DNA from: Mycobacterium sp. ACS1612
GTDB lineage: Bacteria > Actinomycetota > Actinomycetes > Mycobacteriales > Mycobacteriaceae
Length of the DNA: 64,000 nt
Assembly: GCF_001667505.1 (NCBI RefSeq)
Contig: NZ_LZHZ01000051.1
Coordinates: 142,885-206,884 of the forward strand
Reading direction: 5' to 3'
Positions within the stretch are counted from its first letter, which is position 1. Every line of letters begins with the position of its first letter. Below, in pieces: positions 34,252 to 41,659 of the stretch. The notes below the pieces were generated by a model. It worked only from the letters and a program-made list of their open reading frames with translations. It was not told the origin of the DNA and did not search any database. The translations under genes and the position numbers were made by a program.

Positions 34252-34457
34252 ATCGTCCGACGGTGCTCAGCCCCGCCGCCGCGCTGCGCACGCATGGCAT
34301 CCTGCGCGATTATTTCGGGCTTTCGCGAGCCGATGCCTACTCGTTCCTGTCGGTGGCCGCGGATTTCACCGTCACGCAGGTGGTCGATCAGCGCCAGGGT
34401 GTGCACTGCCGGATCGACAAACGGTGCTTTCCGCGCTGGTCTACAGTTTCGGCATGA
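34252..34457 (+). pseudogene. C-terminal remnant of an acetamidase/formamidase gene
   Basis: The translated segment LSPAAALRTHGILRDYFGLS-RADAYSFLSVAADFTVTQVVD-QRQGVHCRIDKRCF reproduces the C-terminal end of FmdA/AmdA-type amidases, which are normally over 300 residues. Upstream in this frame the match stops and no start, promoter or N-terminal domain is present, so the gene is truncated. Its stop overlaps the ATG of the RidA gene by 4 bp, as expected if the amidase once led that operon. Judged from remembered family sequence, not from a search. Confidence 0.55.
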
Positions 34458-34879
34458 GCGACAACGGGATTCGGTCATTCACATTCACCCCCGCCGACGG
34501 CGTGCCGCCTGCGGTAGCGCCGTTCGCTCACGCCACGGCCGCCGGTCAGACGCTGTATGTCACGGGCCAGATGCCGACCGACGTGACCGGCGCTGTGGTC
34601 GGCGACTACGTCGCGATCCAGACCGATCAGGTGCTCCGAAACCTGCTGCGGGTCACCGAACTGTGCGGCGGGGGACTGGCCGACGTCGTCTCGGTGCGCG
34701 CCTTCCTGCTCGACTGGAATGACTACGGCGCGTTCAACACCGCCTACGCGGCGTGGTTTCCCGACCGGCTGCCGTCGCGCACCTGCGTCGGTGTTACCGG
34801 GCTGGCGGTCGGGGCCCTGGTCGAGATCGATTGGGTGTGCTGGCGAAGCGACGGTTGGGGGAGCACACTCGGGTCATAA
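34454..34879 (+). CDS. RidA/YjgF-family protein
   Basis: The 141-residue protein has the RidA fold pattern: PFAHATAAGQTLYVTGQMPTD, a central helix QTDQVLRNLLRVTELCGGGLADVVSV, and TCVGVTGLAVGALVEIDWV at the end. RidA deaminates reactive enamine/imine intermediates; the arginine (Arg105 in bacterial RidA, at R of SRTCVGV here) is kept. ATG 34454 overlaps the end of a decayed amidase. Acetamidase/RidA adjacency suggests a former amide or nitrogen-metabolism operon. Confidence 0.78.
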   Translation: MSDNGIRSFTFTPADGVPPAVAPFAHATAAGQTLYVTGQMPTDVTGAVVGDYVAIQTDQVLRNLLRVTELCGGGLADVVSVRAFLLDWNDYGAFNTAYAAWFPDRLPSRTCVGVTGLAVGALVEIDWVCWRSDGWGSTLGS

Positions 34880-34899
34880 CGCCCGTTGAGGAGGACACC

Positions 34900-35772
34900 A
34901 TGAGCATCCTCTACACACTCACAGCGGCCGGTGTCGCCGGCCTGGCAGCCCTGTGGCTCGCAGTCCAGAACATTAGGGTGATCAAGCAGTTCGAGCGGGG
35001 CGTCGTCTACCGCTTCGGGCGGGTGCAGAGTCGGGTCCGGCAGCCCGGCTTGACCTGGCTGATTCCCTTCGCAGATCGTCTGCAGAAGGTGAACATGCAG
35101 ATCATCACGTTGCCGGTGCCCGCACAGGACGGCATCACCCGCGACAACGTGACGGTGCGGGTGGACGCCGTCATCTACTTCCAGGTGGAGGATCCGGTCC
35201 GCGCGGCCGTCGACGTGCAGGATTACATGTCGGCGATCGGGCAGGTGGCGCAGACGTCGCTGCGGTCGATCATCGGTAAGAGCAACCTCGACGACCTGCT
35301 GTCGAATCGGGAACGGCTCAACCAGGGCCTGGAGTTGCTGATCGACAGCCCGGCGGTCGGCTGGGGCATCCAACTCGACCGCGTCGAGATCAAAGACGTG
35401 GTGCTGCCCGACTCGATGAAGCGCTCGATCGCCCGTCAAGCCGAAGCGGAGCGGGAGCGCCGGGCTCGCGTCATCACCGCCGACGGCGAACTGCAGGCCT
35501 CCGAAAAGCTGGCCCAGGCCGCGCAGGTGATGTCCGACGAACCGGCCGCACTTCAGCTTCGCCTACTGCAGACGGTGGTCGAGGTCGCCGCCGAGAAGAA
35601 CTCCACGCTGATCCTGCCGTTCCCGGTCGAGTTGCTGCGGTTCCTGGAGCGGTCGACACCGCAACGCGATGACGCCGACGGCGAGACGCCTGAGTTGACG
35701 GCGCCGAAGGTGCCCGACGACGCCCGCGGCATCGACCTCAACGGGCCCGTGAGCCGTCGCGAAAACGTCTAG
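34900..35772 (+). CDS. SPFH/stomatin-family membrane protein
   Basis: The 290-residue protein has one N-terminal membrane segment (LTAAGVAGLAALWLAVQNI), then a full SPFH domain: QFERGVVYRFGRV, GLTWLIPFADRLQKV, VTVRVDAVIYFQVEDP and the QTSLRSIIGKSNLDDLLSNRE block. A charged helix (RQAEAERERRARVITADGE) follows, the oligomerising coiled coil. It is likely a membrane scaffold of the slipin/stomatin type. The start is set by GAGGAGG at 34889. A downstream NfeD partner is absent. It is the last gene of the RidA unit. Confidence 0.87.
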   Translation: MSILYTLTAAGVAGLAALWLAVQNIRVIKQFERGVVYRFGRVQSRVRQPGLTWLIPFADRLQKVNMQIITLPVPAQDGITRDNVTVRVDAVIYFQVEDPVRAAVDVQDYMSAIGQVAQTSLRSIIGKSNLDDLLSNRERLNQGLELLIDSPAVGWGIQLDRVEIKDVVLPDSMKRSIARQAEAERERRARVITADGELQASEKLAQAAQVMSDEPAALQLRLLQTVVEVAAEKNSTLILPFPVELLRFLERSTPQRDDADGETPELTAPKVPDDARGIDLNGPVSRRENV

Positions 35773-35803
35773 CCGACGCCGACGTTTCGGGCATGATCAC
35801 CGG

Positions 35804-36205
35804 ATGGCCCTTGACGCCGACGCGGTTGGCCGTTGGATCGACGAATATCTGGGCACCTTCGCCGCGTGCGCGCGCGGCGACGGTGACATGGCTTCGTTGC
35901 TGGGTCATTTCGGTGTGCCGATGGTCATCACGACCGACGAAGGCGTCGTCACCCTGATGACCGACGACGAAGCGGCGGCGGTCATGCAGAGTCAACTCGA
36001 CGGGCTGCGGGCCCTCGGCTTCCACCACAGTCAGGTACGGCAGTCGGAAGTCACCATGCTCAATGCGACATCCTCGGTGTACCGGGCGACGCTGTCACGT
36101 CGCAACGCCGACGGCGACGAGATTGACTGCCCGACAGTCACCTACGTCATCACCGACGACGTGGCTGGCCCGCGGATCGTGCTGCTGGCCGCGCGCTCTC
36201 AATGA
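35804..36205 (+). CDS. NTF2/SnoaL-like hypothetical protein
   Basis: The 133-residue cytosolic protein has an NTF2-like layout: N-terminal helices (VGRWIDEYLGTFAACARGDGDMASLLGHFG), VPMVITTDEGVVTLM and later SSVYRATLSRRNADG and TVTYVITDD strands. I recognise the general fold of SnoaL/DUF4440-like proteins but no specific function. It stands 31 bp after the SPFH gene and is convergent with the nitrile hydratase operon, ending one base before it. Confidence 0.6.
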   Translation: MALDADAVGRWIDEYLGTFAACARGDGDMASLLGHFGVPMVITTDEGVVTLMTDDEAAAVMQSQLDGLRALGFHHSQVRQSEVTMLNATSSVYRATLSRRNADGDEIDCPTVTYVITDDVAGPRIVLLAARSQ

Positions 36206-36206
36206 C

Positions 36207-36494
36207 CTAGAGCGGCGCGCGCTCCGTCGGGGTGGCGGCGTCGAGTGCGGTGGACGTGGTCAGACCCAGCTCGACCACCATGGATTCCAATGCGGCCCCC
36301 CAGCTTTCGTAGTAGGGCCGGTTCGGTTCGGCGGCGATCTCGGCCATCAGCCGTTGACGAAATTCGTCCCACGGCACCCCGAGCTTGTCCACCAACGCCA
36401 CCGCTATCGCCAAAGCGCGTGCCTGCCAAGGAGCCTCGAAAACCAACTCGCCGTTGTCGCGGGGCAGCGACGCGTCGTGTAGCGCGTCGGTCAC
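36207..36494 (-). CDS. Nitrile hydratase activator (accessory protein)
   Basis: The 95-residue protein contains LPRDNGELVFEAPWQARALAIAVAL and KLGVPWDEFRQRLMAEI, the signature of the small NHase activators (P14K/NhlE group), which resemble the beta-subunit N-terminus and help insert cobalt and oxidise the active-site cysteines of the alpha subunit. GTG 36494 overlaps the alpha stop by 4 bp. The beta-alpha-activator order is the usual one for cobalt-type enzymes. The open frame extending upstream lies inside the alpha gene and is ignored. Confidence 0.85.
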   Translation of the reverse strand: MTDALHDASLPRDNGELVFEAPWQARALAIAVALVDKLGVPWDEFRQRLMAEIAAEPNRPYYESWGAALESMVVELGLTTSTALDAATPTERAPL

Positions 36495-37084
36495 AGCCGT
36501 TGCACCCCGATCATCGAGTCGCGGGTGACGAGCCCGGCGAGTTGCTCCTCGGACATGTCGTCGGTGCCCGCCGGACGCATCGGCACGACGAGGTAGCGTG
36601 CCTCGGCACTGGAGTCCCACACCCGGATTTCGACGTCAGCGGGAATCTCTGTGCCCAGTTCGGCGAGCAGCTTGCGCGGTTCGCGGACGGCACGTGACCG
36701 GTAGGCAGGCGATTTGTACCACTTCGGCGGCAGCCCCAGGATTGGCCACGGGTAACACGAACACAGGGTGCACACCACGAGGTTGTGCACCTGCGGGGTG
36801 TTCTCCACGGCCACCACGAAGTCGCCTTCGGGACCCTCGAAGCCGAATTCGCGAACCGCGGCGGTACCGTCTGCGAGCAGACGCTCCTTGTATGCGGGAT
36901 CCGACCATGCGCGGGCCACCACCTTCGCCCCGTTCATCGGGCCGAGGTTGTCCTCGAAGTGCGCGACGATCTGATCGAGTGCTTCGAGGTCGAGAATGCC
37001 TTTCTCCACCAACACCGACTCGATCGCGGCGACCCGGGCCTCGATGGGAGCAATCGCTGCGGGGTGATGGTGATCGTTGGTCAT
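36491..37084 (-). CDS. nthA: Nitrile hydratase alpha subunit (cobalt type)
   Basis: The 197-residue subunit carries the metal claw VCTLCSC with Cys105, Cys108 and Cys110; threonine after the first cysteine indicates cobalt rather than iron. The surrounding HNLVVCTLCSCYPWPILGLPP and PAYRSRAVREPR blocks are typical. The enzyme hydrates nitriles to amides in the cytosol. ATG 37084 overlaps the beta stop by 4 bp. No functional amidase follows; only a decayed acetamidase fragment about 2 kb away. Confidence 0.92.
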   Translation of the reverse strand: MTNDHHHPAAIAPIEARVAAIESVLVEKGILDLEALDQIVAHFEDNLGPMNGAKVVARAWSDPAYKERLLADGTAAVREFGFEGPEGDFVVAVENTPQVHNLVVCTLCSCYPWPILGLPPKWYKSPAYRSRAVREPRKLLAELGTEIPADVEIRVWDSSAEARYLVVPMRPAGTDDMSEEQLAGLVTRDSMIGVQRL

Positions 37085-37710
37085 CGCGGGTCCTCGAGGT
37101 AGCGCTCGAACAGGTTTACGCAGACCACTTCGCCGTCGGCGCCGGCCTCGCCCCACAGTTCGCGGGACGTGAAGCGCACGGCGTAGAGCGGGTCCGCCAC
37201 GTCGCCACCGCCGTGGGCCGCGATGTCGTCGATGGCGAACGCGCCGTCGACGCGGACGACTGTACCTGTTCTGCCCTGCACGTAACGCGGTGCGCGGGTG
37301 TGTCCGGGTGGGTGCCACGCCCGGACACGGACCTCGTCTCCGACGGCGTAACGCGGCGTTGTGCGCGGACTGAGGTCGTCAGGCAGCACCCCGCGATCCG
37401 AATTCGACAACGGGAAACGGCCGCCGGCCCGACGGTCGAGTTCGTCCGTCGTCGTGACGTCCGCCTCGACCGCCATCGTGGTGGCGCCGGTCAGCCAGCG
37501 CTCGTAGTACGGCGAGGACAGGTAGTGCTGCGGCGCCATCCGTTCCATCGAGTGCCGGAACCGTCCGCCGGGCGGGTTTTGCGCCGCGATCCACCCGATC
37601 ATCAGCCGGAACGCACGTCGCTCCCATTCCTCGGCGAAGTACGGTTCGGATACCTCGTGTGGAACCGGGCCGAACCCGTCGAGGCCGCCCAGATCATGCA
37701 CGCCGTCCAT
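37081..37710 (-). CDS. nthB: Nitrile hydratase beta subunit
   Basis: The 209-residue subunit begins with MDGVHDLGGLDGFGPV, the family hallmark, and contains PQHYLSSPYYERWLTG and the C-terminal barrel strands RVRAWHPPGHTRAPRYVQGR. It covers and completes the active site of the alpha subunit. It is the first gene of the operon; the promoter must lie in the 75-bp divergent gap before the exported-protein gene. Three 4-bp overlaps link beta, alpha and activator. Confidence 0.92.
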   Translation of the reverse strand: MDGVHDLGGLDGFGPVPHEVSEPYFAEEWERRAFRLMIGWIAAQNPPGGRFRHSMERMAPQHYLSSPYYERWLTGATTMAVEADVTTTDELDRRAGGRFPLSNSDRGVLPDDLSPRTTPRYAVGDEVRVRAWHPPGHTRAPRYVQGRTGTVVRVDGAFAIDDIAAHGGGDVADPLYAVRFTSRELWGEAGADGEVVCVNLFERYLEDPR

Positions 37711-37785
37711 CCGGGAAATCCTAATGCGGTCGATTCCTTCTATCTCGAACTTTTAGACAGTGGTGCCCGTATCAAGGGAGTGCCT

Positions 37786-38823
37786 ATGCCATTGCGCTCA
37801 ACCGTCCTTGCCAGCGCCGCTGTCGTCGGTGCAGTGACCGTGTCGCCGATCGCCCCGCCTGCGCATCACCAGTCACCGCCTGCGGTCTCTCGAGACGTGC
37901 AGCTGACCGCCGCCACCGCACCGGCGCTCGGGTCTATACCGCTGGCGTTCATCGGCAATCAGCTTCACTACTGCAGTCTCATCTGTCCGTTCGCTGTGCA
38001 GGGCGCGGTCACCGTGCCGCTGGGCGCGCTGGAAGCCCCTGCGGCGTTCCTGGGGTCGCTCGCGTCGACGGGTTCGCCGCTGCAGGCGATCGGCGCTGCC
38101 GCGGCGTCGGTGACCGGACCGGCGAACGCGGCCGTGACACCGTTGATCAACAACGACGTGTTCCTGGTGGTGCCGAAGGCGTTTCACGCACTCGACGTCG
38201 CCGTGGTCGAGGGGTTCAACGTCGCGGCGGCGGCCGCAACGCCGGGGCAGTTCCTTGCGGCCGTGCAGACCGCGCGCAGCGACATCCTCAATGCGCTCGA
38301 TCAACCTGTCGGCACCCCGACGACGCCGACCGGTGCCACGAACGTGTTCCAGGTGCTCGCGGTCAGCGCCATTGATGTGACGACGGCGGTGGCATTCCAA
38401 GCCGGTGAATTGCTGCTCTCCGGTGCGGTGCAGATCGCCGACGCCTCGGCGCAGAACTTGGCGAAAACCGGAAATCCCGCGACCGCGTTGGCGGCTGGCG
38501 TGGCGCAGGCGCGCGAGGTGGCCGCGACGGCCGCCGCACCCGTCGTGGGAGCGGTGGACACCGCTCTGACCAGTATTCGCAACTCGCTGCATGCTCCGTT
38601 CCCCGCCGCCACGAAGATGCCTGCCACGACTGACGAGTCGAAGCAGGTGGAGGCGGTCACAACCGAAACACGAAGCAGCAAAAGGGGTTCGGAGCGTGTG
38701 GCCATTGCGGGCGCCTCCCGCGCTACGACCGCGGACGCCAAGCCGACGCCCAAGCACAAGGACCGCCGCCCAGCGGCCGCCAAGCACGACCATCCCGCCA
38801 ACCACGCCGGGAAAAAGCACTAA
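37786..38823 (+). CDS. Exported alanine-rich protein with basic C-terminal tail
   Basis: The 345-residue protein begins with a signal-like segment (RSTVLASAAVVGAVTVSPIAPPA) and continues with a low-complexity Ala/Val/Thr-rich body that has predicted helical stretches (AAFLGSLASTGSPLQAIGAAA). The last 40 residues are very rich in Lys, His, Arg and Ala (KPTPKHKDRR, KHDHPANHAGKKH), which could bind the cell wall or nucleic acid. The layout resembles mycobacterial PE/PPE-like secreted proteins only superficially. The start follows AAGGGAG; the function is unknown. It overlaps the convergent HxlR gene by 4 bp. Confidence 0.65.
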   Translation: MPLRSTVLASAAVVGAVTVSPIAPPAHHQSPPAVSRDVQLTAATAPALGSIPLAFIGNQLHYCSLICPFAVQGAVTVPLGALEAPAAFLGSLASTGSPLQAIGAAAASVTGPANAAVTPLINNDVFLVVPKAFHALDVAVVEGFNVAAAAATPGQFLAAVQTARSDILNALDQPVGTPTTPTGATNVFQVLAVSAIDVTTAVAFQAGELLLSGAVQIADASAQNLAKTGNPATALAAGVAQAREVAATAAAPVVGAVDTALTSIRNSLHAPFPAATKMPATTDESKQVEAVTTETRSSKRGSERVAIAGASRATTADAKPTPKHKDRRPAAAKHDHPANHAGKKH

Positions 38824-39482
38824 TCCGGTGCCTCGCCGGGGACGGGAAACGCTTGTCGGAACCGGTCAGCGAGTGCCCTGTCCCCGGTGAGACGCAGCTG
38901 TCCGGCTGACATCGCGTCGTCGAACGAGGCGTCGGGATTCAGCAGTGAAAGCAGGGTGGCCTCGTCGGTGTCGAGTACGAGGTCCGGTTCGTCCGCCTCG
39001 CCGCGGTCTATGTGCAATTGGCCGTCGGCGATGCGGACCGCGAAATGTGCCTCCCCGAAAGACAATCCGATCGTTGCGGTCAAGCCGTCTATGGCGGGCG
39101 GATGAAACCGCGTCTTGAGCGACAACATCAGCGAGTCCGGCCCCAGCGGCAGGTCGTACCGCATCAGCGGTGATTTGTGGACCCACTGCGCCAACTCGAG
39201 AATGATGTCCTCGAGTTCGGCTCCCCAGTCCGTGAGCTCGTATACCCAAGCGGCAGCGGGCGGTCCGAGGCGGCGGCGCCGCACCACGCCGGCGTCGCTG
39301 AGATCACGTAGCCGCTGAGTGAGCACGTCGGAGCTTGCGCCATGCAGGCCGTCGAGCAGATCGGTGAAGCGTTTCGGCCCCAGCACTAGTTCCCGCACCA
39401 CCAGCAGGGCCCATCTCTCGCCGACCACATCCAGAGCCTGCGCAATCGCGCAGCCGTCTTCGTATTTCCGCTTACCTACCAC
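38820..39482 (-). CDS. HxlR-type regulator with SCP2-like C-terminal domain
   Basis: The 220-residue protein joins a HxlR winged helix (residues 1-95: CAIAQALDVVGERWALLVVREL, FTDLLDGLHGASSDVLTQRLRDL) to a C-terminal sterol-carrier-like domain (about 130-215: HFAVRIADGQLHIDRGEAD, LLSLLNPDASFDDAMSAGQLRLTGD). This fusion is known in mycobacteria and suggests that a lipid-like ligand is sensed by the SCP2 part. It is divergent from a tautomerase gene with several inverted repeats in between, so it probably controls that gene and itself. Confidence 0.8.
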   Translation of the reverse strand: MVGKRKYEDGCAIAQALDVVGERWALLVVRELVLGPKRFTDLLDGLHGASSDVLTQRLRDLSDAGVVRRRRLGPPAAAWVYELTDWGAELEDIILELAQWVHKSPLMRYDLPLGPDSLMLSLKTRFHPPAIDGLTATIGLSFGEAHFAVRIADGQLHIDRGEADEPDLVLDTDEATLLSLLNPDASFDDAMSAGQLRLTGDRALADRFRQAFPVPGEAPD

Positions 39483-39504
39483 GCGGCAAGTCTACCTAGG
39501 ACAA

Positions 39505-39564
39505 ATTCGACAGTCGAATCAAACACTTGGTTTTTCCAACTAAAAAGATGTAATGTCCAAGTGT
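39505..39564. promoter_or_regulatory. Palindrome-rich promoter between hxlR and tautomerase
   Basis: Two clear inverted repeats lie in the 115-bp divergent gap: ATTCGA-CAG-TCGAAT (39505-39519, perfect) and ACACTTGG (39523-39530) / CCAAGTGT (39557-39564), with an AT-rich core TTTTTCCAACTAAAAAGATGTAAT between them. The AT core may hold the -10 of the tautomerase gene. HxlR proteins bind such dyads; this is a positional inference. Confidence 0.5.
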
Positions 39565-39597
39565 CGGCTTCCCGACAATCAACTAGGAGATGACGAA

Positions 39598-40011
39598 ATG
39601 CCCGTATTCACCATCGATGCACCACTCGGAGCGAGCGGAGACGCCAAGCACAAGATGATGAAAGAGATTCACGATGCGCTCGACGAGGCCTATCACTTCC
39701 CGGACACCCGCGGCTGGCTGCGGGAGTATCCAGCCGAGAACGTTTCGCAGGACGGACGTGTGCTCGCCGAGCCCGTGCGGCCGGTGTGCTCATTAGAGGT
39801 GCCGGAACTGGCGAGCCTCGATGCCAAACGCAAACTGGTGCAGAAGATCGAAGACGCGATCGGCGGTGCGTACACCGGAGTGGCCAACGTGGATGAGGTG
39901 CTCGTGCTCATCAACCACTACCCGTTGCATGATGTCGGCTGGCGGCAGAGCCTCCAGTCCGACAAGCCCGAGATTGTCGCTGCCGTCGATCAACTGAACG
40001 CCGGCTCCTGA
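39598..40011 (+). CDS. Tautomerase-family protein
   Basis: The 137-residue protein begins Met-Pro-Val-Phe-Thr-Ile-Asp; after Met removal Pro1 is the catalytic base of the 4-oxalocrotonate tautomerase/MIF superfamily. The start is set by this proline and by AGGAG eight bases upstream. A second half repeats the strand-helix pattern (CSLEVPELASLDAKRKLVQKIEDAI), as in fused-subunit tautomerases. The substrate is unknown. It is divergent from and probably controlled by the HxlR-SCP2 protein. Confidence 0.8.
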   Translation: MPVFTIDAPLGASGDAKHKMMKEIHDALDEAYHFPDTRGWLREYPAENVSQDGRVLAEPVRPVCSLEVPELASLDAKRKLVQKIEDAIGGAYTGVANVDEVLVLINHYPLHDVGWRQSLQSDKPEIVAAVDQLNAGS

Positions 40012-40020
40012 CCGAGAACC

Positions 40021-40057
40021 GAACCGGGGCTGGGTGTTCGCCGACCGGCCCCGGTTC
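40021..40057. terminator. Bidirectional hairpin between convergent genes
   Basis: GAACCGGGGC (40021-40030) and GCCCCGGTTC (40048-40057) form a 10-bp GC-rich stem with a 17-nt loop, exactly between the tautomerase stop and the stop of the convergent membrane protein. It has no U-tract; its position fits a bidirectional terminator. Confidence 0.5.
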
Positions 40058-40724
40058 AGTCAGCTGTTTCGTCGACGGTGGCTACCGTCGGCTCATCAGC
40101 GGATACCAGCGACAACGCGACGCCCAGCGCGAGGAAGAAGACCACGAACAGCGGGCCACCGAGATACAAGTTCATCGCGCCGCCGGGGGAGATGAAACTG
40201 GCGGGCGGACCGATGATCGTGATCGTTTCGATCAGTTGCTCGACTGTGAACACCGCGGCCAGGATGCCAAGCCATCGCGGAAGGCGATCTTCGTTGGCGA
40301 CCAAGAGGATTGGCACCGCAACCATGATGTTGGCGACGGTGAGCATCGGCCCGAACATCGCGACGATGTCCGCGATGGTGCGCGCTGTCGCAGAGCCGAG
40401 TTGGGCAGGGTGCAGCGCCAGACCCGCCGTGAACCACACTCCGATGAACACTTGGACCAGCACGACGGCGGAGCCGATGGTGAACACGTACGCCTGCGGT
40501 CCGGTGAGCTTGTCGCGGGCGTAGCCGAGCACCACGACCAACGCCAGAGCGCCGAACGCCACCAGCAGCGCCCGCATCCGCAGCGCACCGGAACTCGCGG
40601 TGACGAACGAGACGATGTCGTAGCCGGGCTGGTCGATCCCCGGCAGCGCCGGAACCAGGAACAGCGCGGCGGCGAAGAGGACCGCGAACGCGATACCAGC
40701 GATCATCGGGACGCGACGGTCCAT
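40056..40724 (-). CDS. Integral membrane protein, unknown
   Basis: The 222-residue protein has about six hydrophobic segments, beginning with IAGIAFAVLFAAALFLVPALPG, then ALLVAFGALALVVVLGYA, FTIGSAVVLVQVFIGVWFTAG, FGPMLTVANIMVAVPILLVA and a final LGGPLFVVFFLALGVALSL. The pattern resembles the DUF4386-like or small actinobacterial membrane proteins without a known transport motif. It shares no promoter with neighbours: 3' ends meet the tautomerase gene and the 5' gap to comEA is 113 bp. The function cannot be assigned. Confidence 0.65.
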   Translation of the reverse strand: MDRRVPMIAGIAFAVLFAAALFLVPALPGIDQPGYDIVSFVTASSGALRMRALLVAFGALALVVVLGYARDKLTGPQAYVFTIGSAVVLVQVFIGVWFTAGLALHPAQLGSATARTIADIVAMFGPMLTVANIMVAVPILLVANEDRLPRWLGILAAVFTVEQLIETITIIGPPASFISPGGAMNLYLGGPLFVVFFLALGVALSLVSADEPTVATVDETAD

Positions 40725-40837
40725 AGCAAATCACTGTAGACAACCCAGTTATCCACACCCGGGATTTCATCCACAGGGCGCGTTGCCGTCCGCTGCATGC
40801 GGGCGGGCGCGTCCGCCGACGCGCCTACTTTGTCGGC

Positions 40838-41659
40838 ATGCGAACCGAATTGCCCGCCGAGCGGCTTGCGCGCCGTCTCGGCGGTGAAACCGAATCACCC
40901 GCCGACGGCGACGCAGAGCCGGACACGTCGCTGTCCCGATGGCTGCCCGATACCGCAAAACCGAATGGCGGGCCGGGCTGGAGCGCCACCGTGCGGGCCG
41001 ACCCCGGCCGCGCGGGCGTCATCGCGCTGGCCGCCGTCGGTGTCATCGCTGTCCTGGTGACCGTCTTCGCCGTGGCGCGCGATAAAACACCGGCGGTGGC
41101 ATCGGCGAAATTGCCTCCGGTGGAAATGGTTTCGTCGGCCAAGCCGACGCCGGGGGCGGCACCGGCTGAGGCGTCCGGACCCGTGATCGTCAGCGTGGTT
41201 GGTCTTGTGCACAAGCCGGGGCTCGTCACGTTGGCGCCCGGTGCCCGCATCGCCGACGCGCTCACGGCGGCGGGCGGGGCGCTGGATGGCGCCGACCTGA
41301 TCGGGCTCAACATGGCCCGGCGGGTGACCGACGGGGAACAGGTCATCGTCGGGATCACCGGGCCGCCCGGTAAGCCGGCTCAGATGGGAAGCTCGATCAG
41401 CTCAGGACCCGTGCCCGCAGCTCCGGCAGATCCGCCGCCGACCGCTGGAAACGATTCGGGTCCAGCCGGTTTGGTCGATCTGAACACCGCGACGGTGGAG
41501 CAACTCGATGCGCTGCCGGGCGTCGGTCCCGTGACAGCCGCCGCGATCGTCGCCTGGCGTGACGCCAACGGAAGGTTCACCAGCATCGACCAACTCGGCG
41601 ATGTAGACGGTATCGGACCTGCGCGGCTGGAGAAGCTGCGCGCCCATGTCCGTGTGTGA
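40838..41659 (+). CDS. comEA: ComEA-like DNA-binding protein
   Basis: The 273-residue protein has a cytosolic N-terminal arm, one membrane segment (residues 60-80, AGVIALAAVGVIAVLVTVFAVA), an SLBB domain (VIVSVVGLVHKPGLVTLAPGARIADAL) and a C-terminal helix-hairpin-helix pair (LVDLNTATVEQLDALPGVGPVTAAAIVAWR, DVDGIGPARLEKLRAHV) that binds double-stranded DNA outside the membrane. It hands DNA to ComEC, whose gene overlaps its stop by 4 bp. This is the Rv2415c-type position. Natural competence in mycobacteria is limited, so the role here is open. Confidence 0.9.
   Translation: MRTELPAERLARRLGGETESPADGDAEPDTSLSRWLPDTAKPNGGPGWSATVRADPGRAGVIALAAVGVIAVLVTVFAVARDKTPAVASAKLPPVEMVSSAKPTPGAAPAEASGPVIVSVVGLVHKPGLVTLAPGARIADALTAAGGALDGADLIGLNMARRVTDGEQVIVGITGPPGKPAQMGSSISSGPVPAAPADPPPTAGNDSGPAGLVDLNTATVEQLDALPGVGPVTAAAIVAWRDANGRFTSIDQLGDVDGIGPARLEKLRAHVRV

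Noticed and set aside
34092..34478. 128-codon minus-strand frame upstream of the secreted protein
   Set aside because: It is opposite the amidase remnant, whose plus-strand translation has clear family similarity; the antisense product is featureless.
36598..37785. Long plus-strand N-terminal extension of the exported-protein gene
   Set aside because: It reads antisense through nitrile hydratase alpha and beta; the real start is ATG 37786, with AAGGGAG and a signal peptide.
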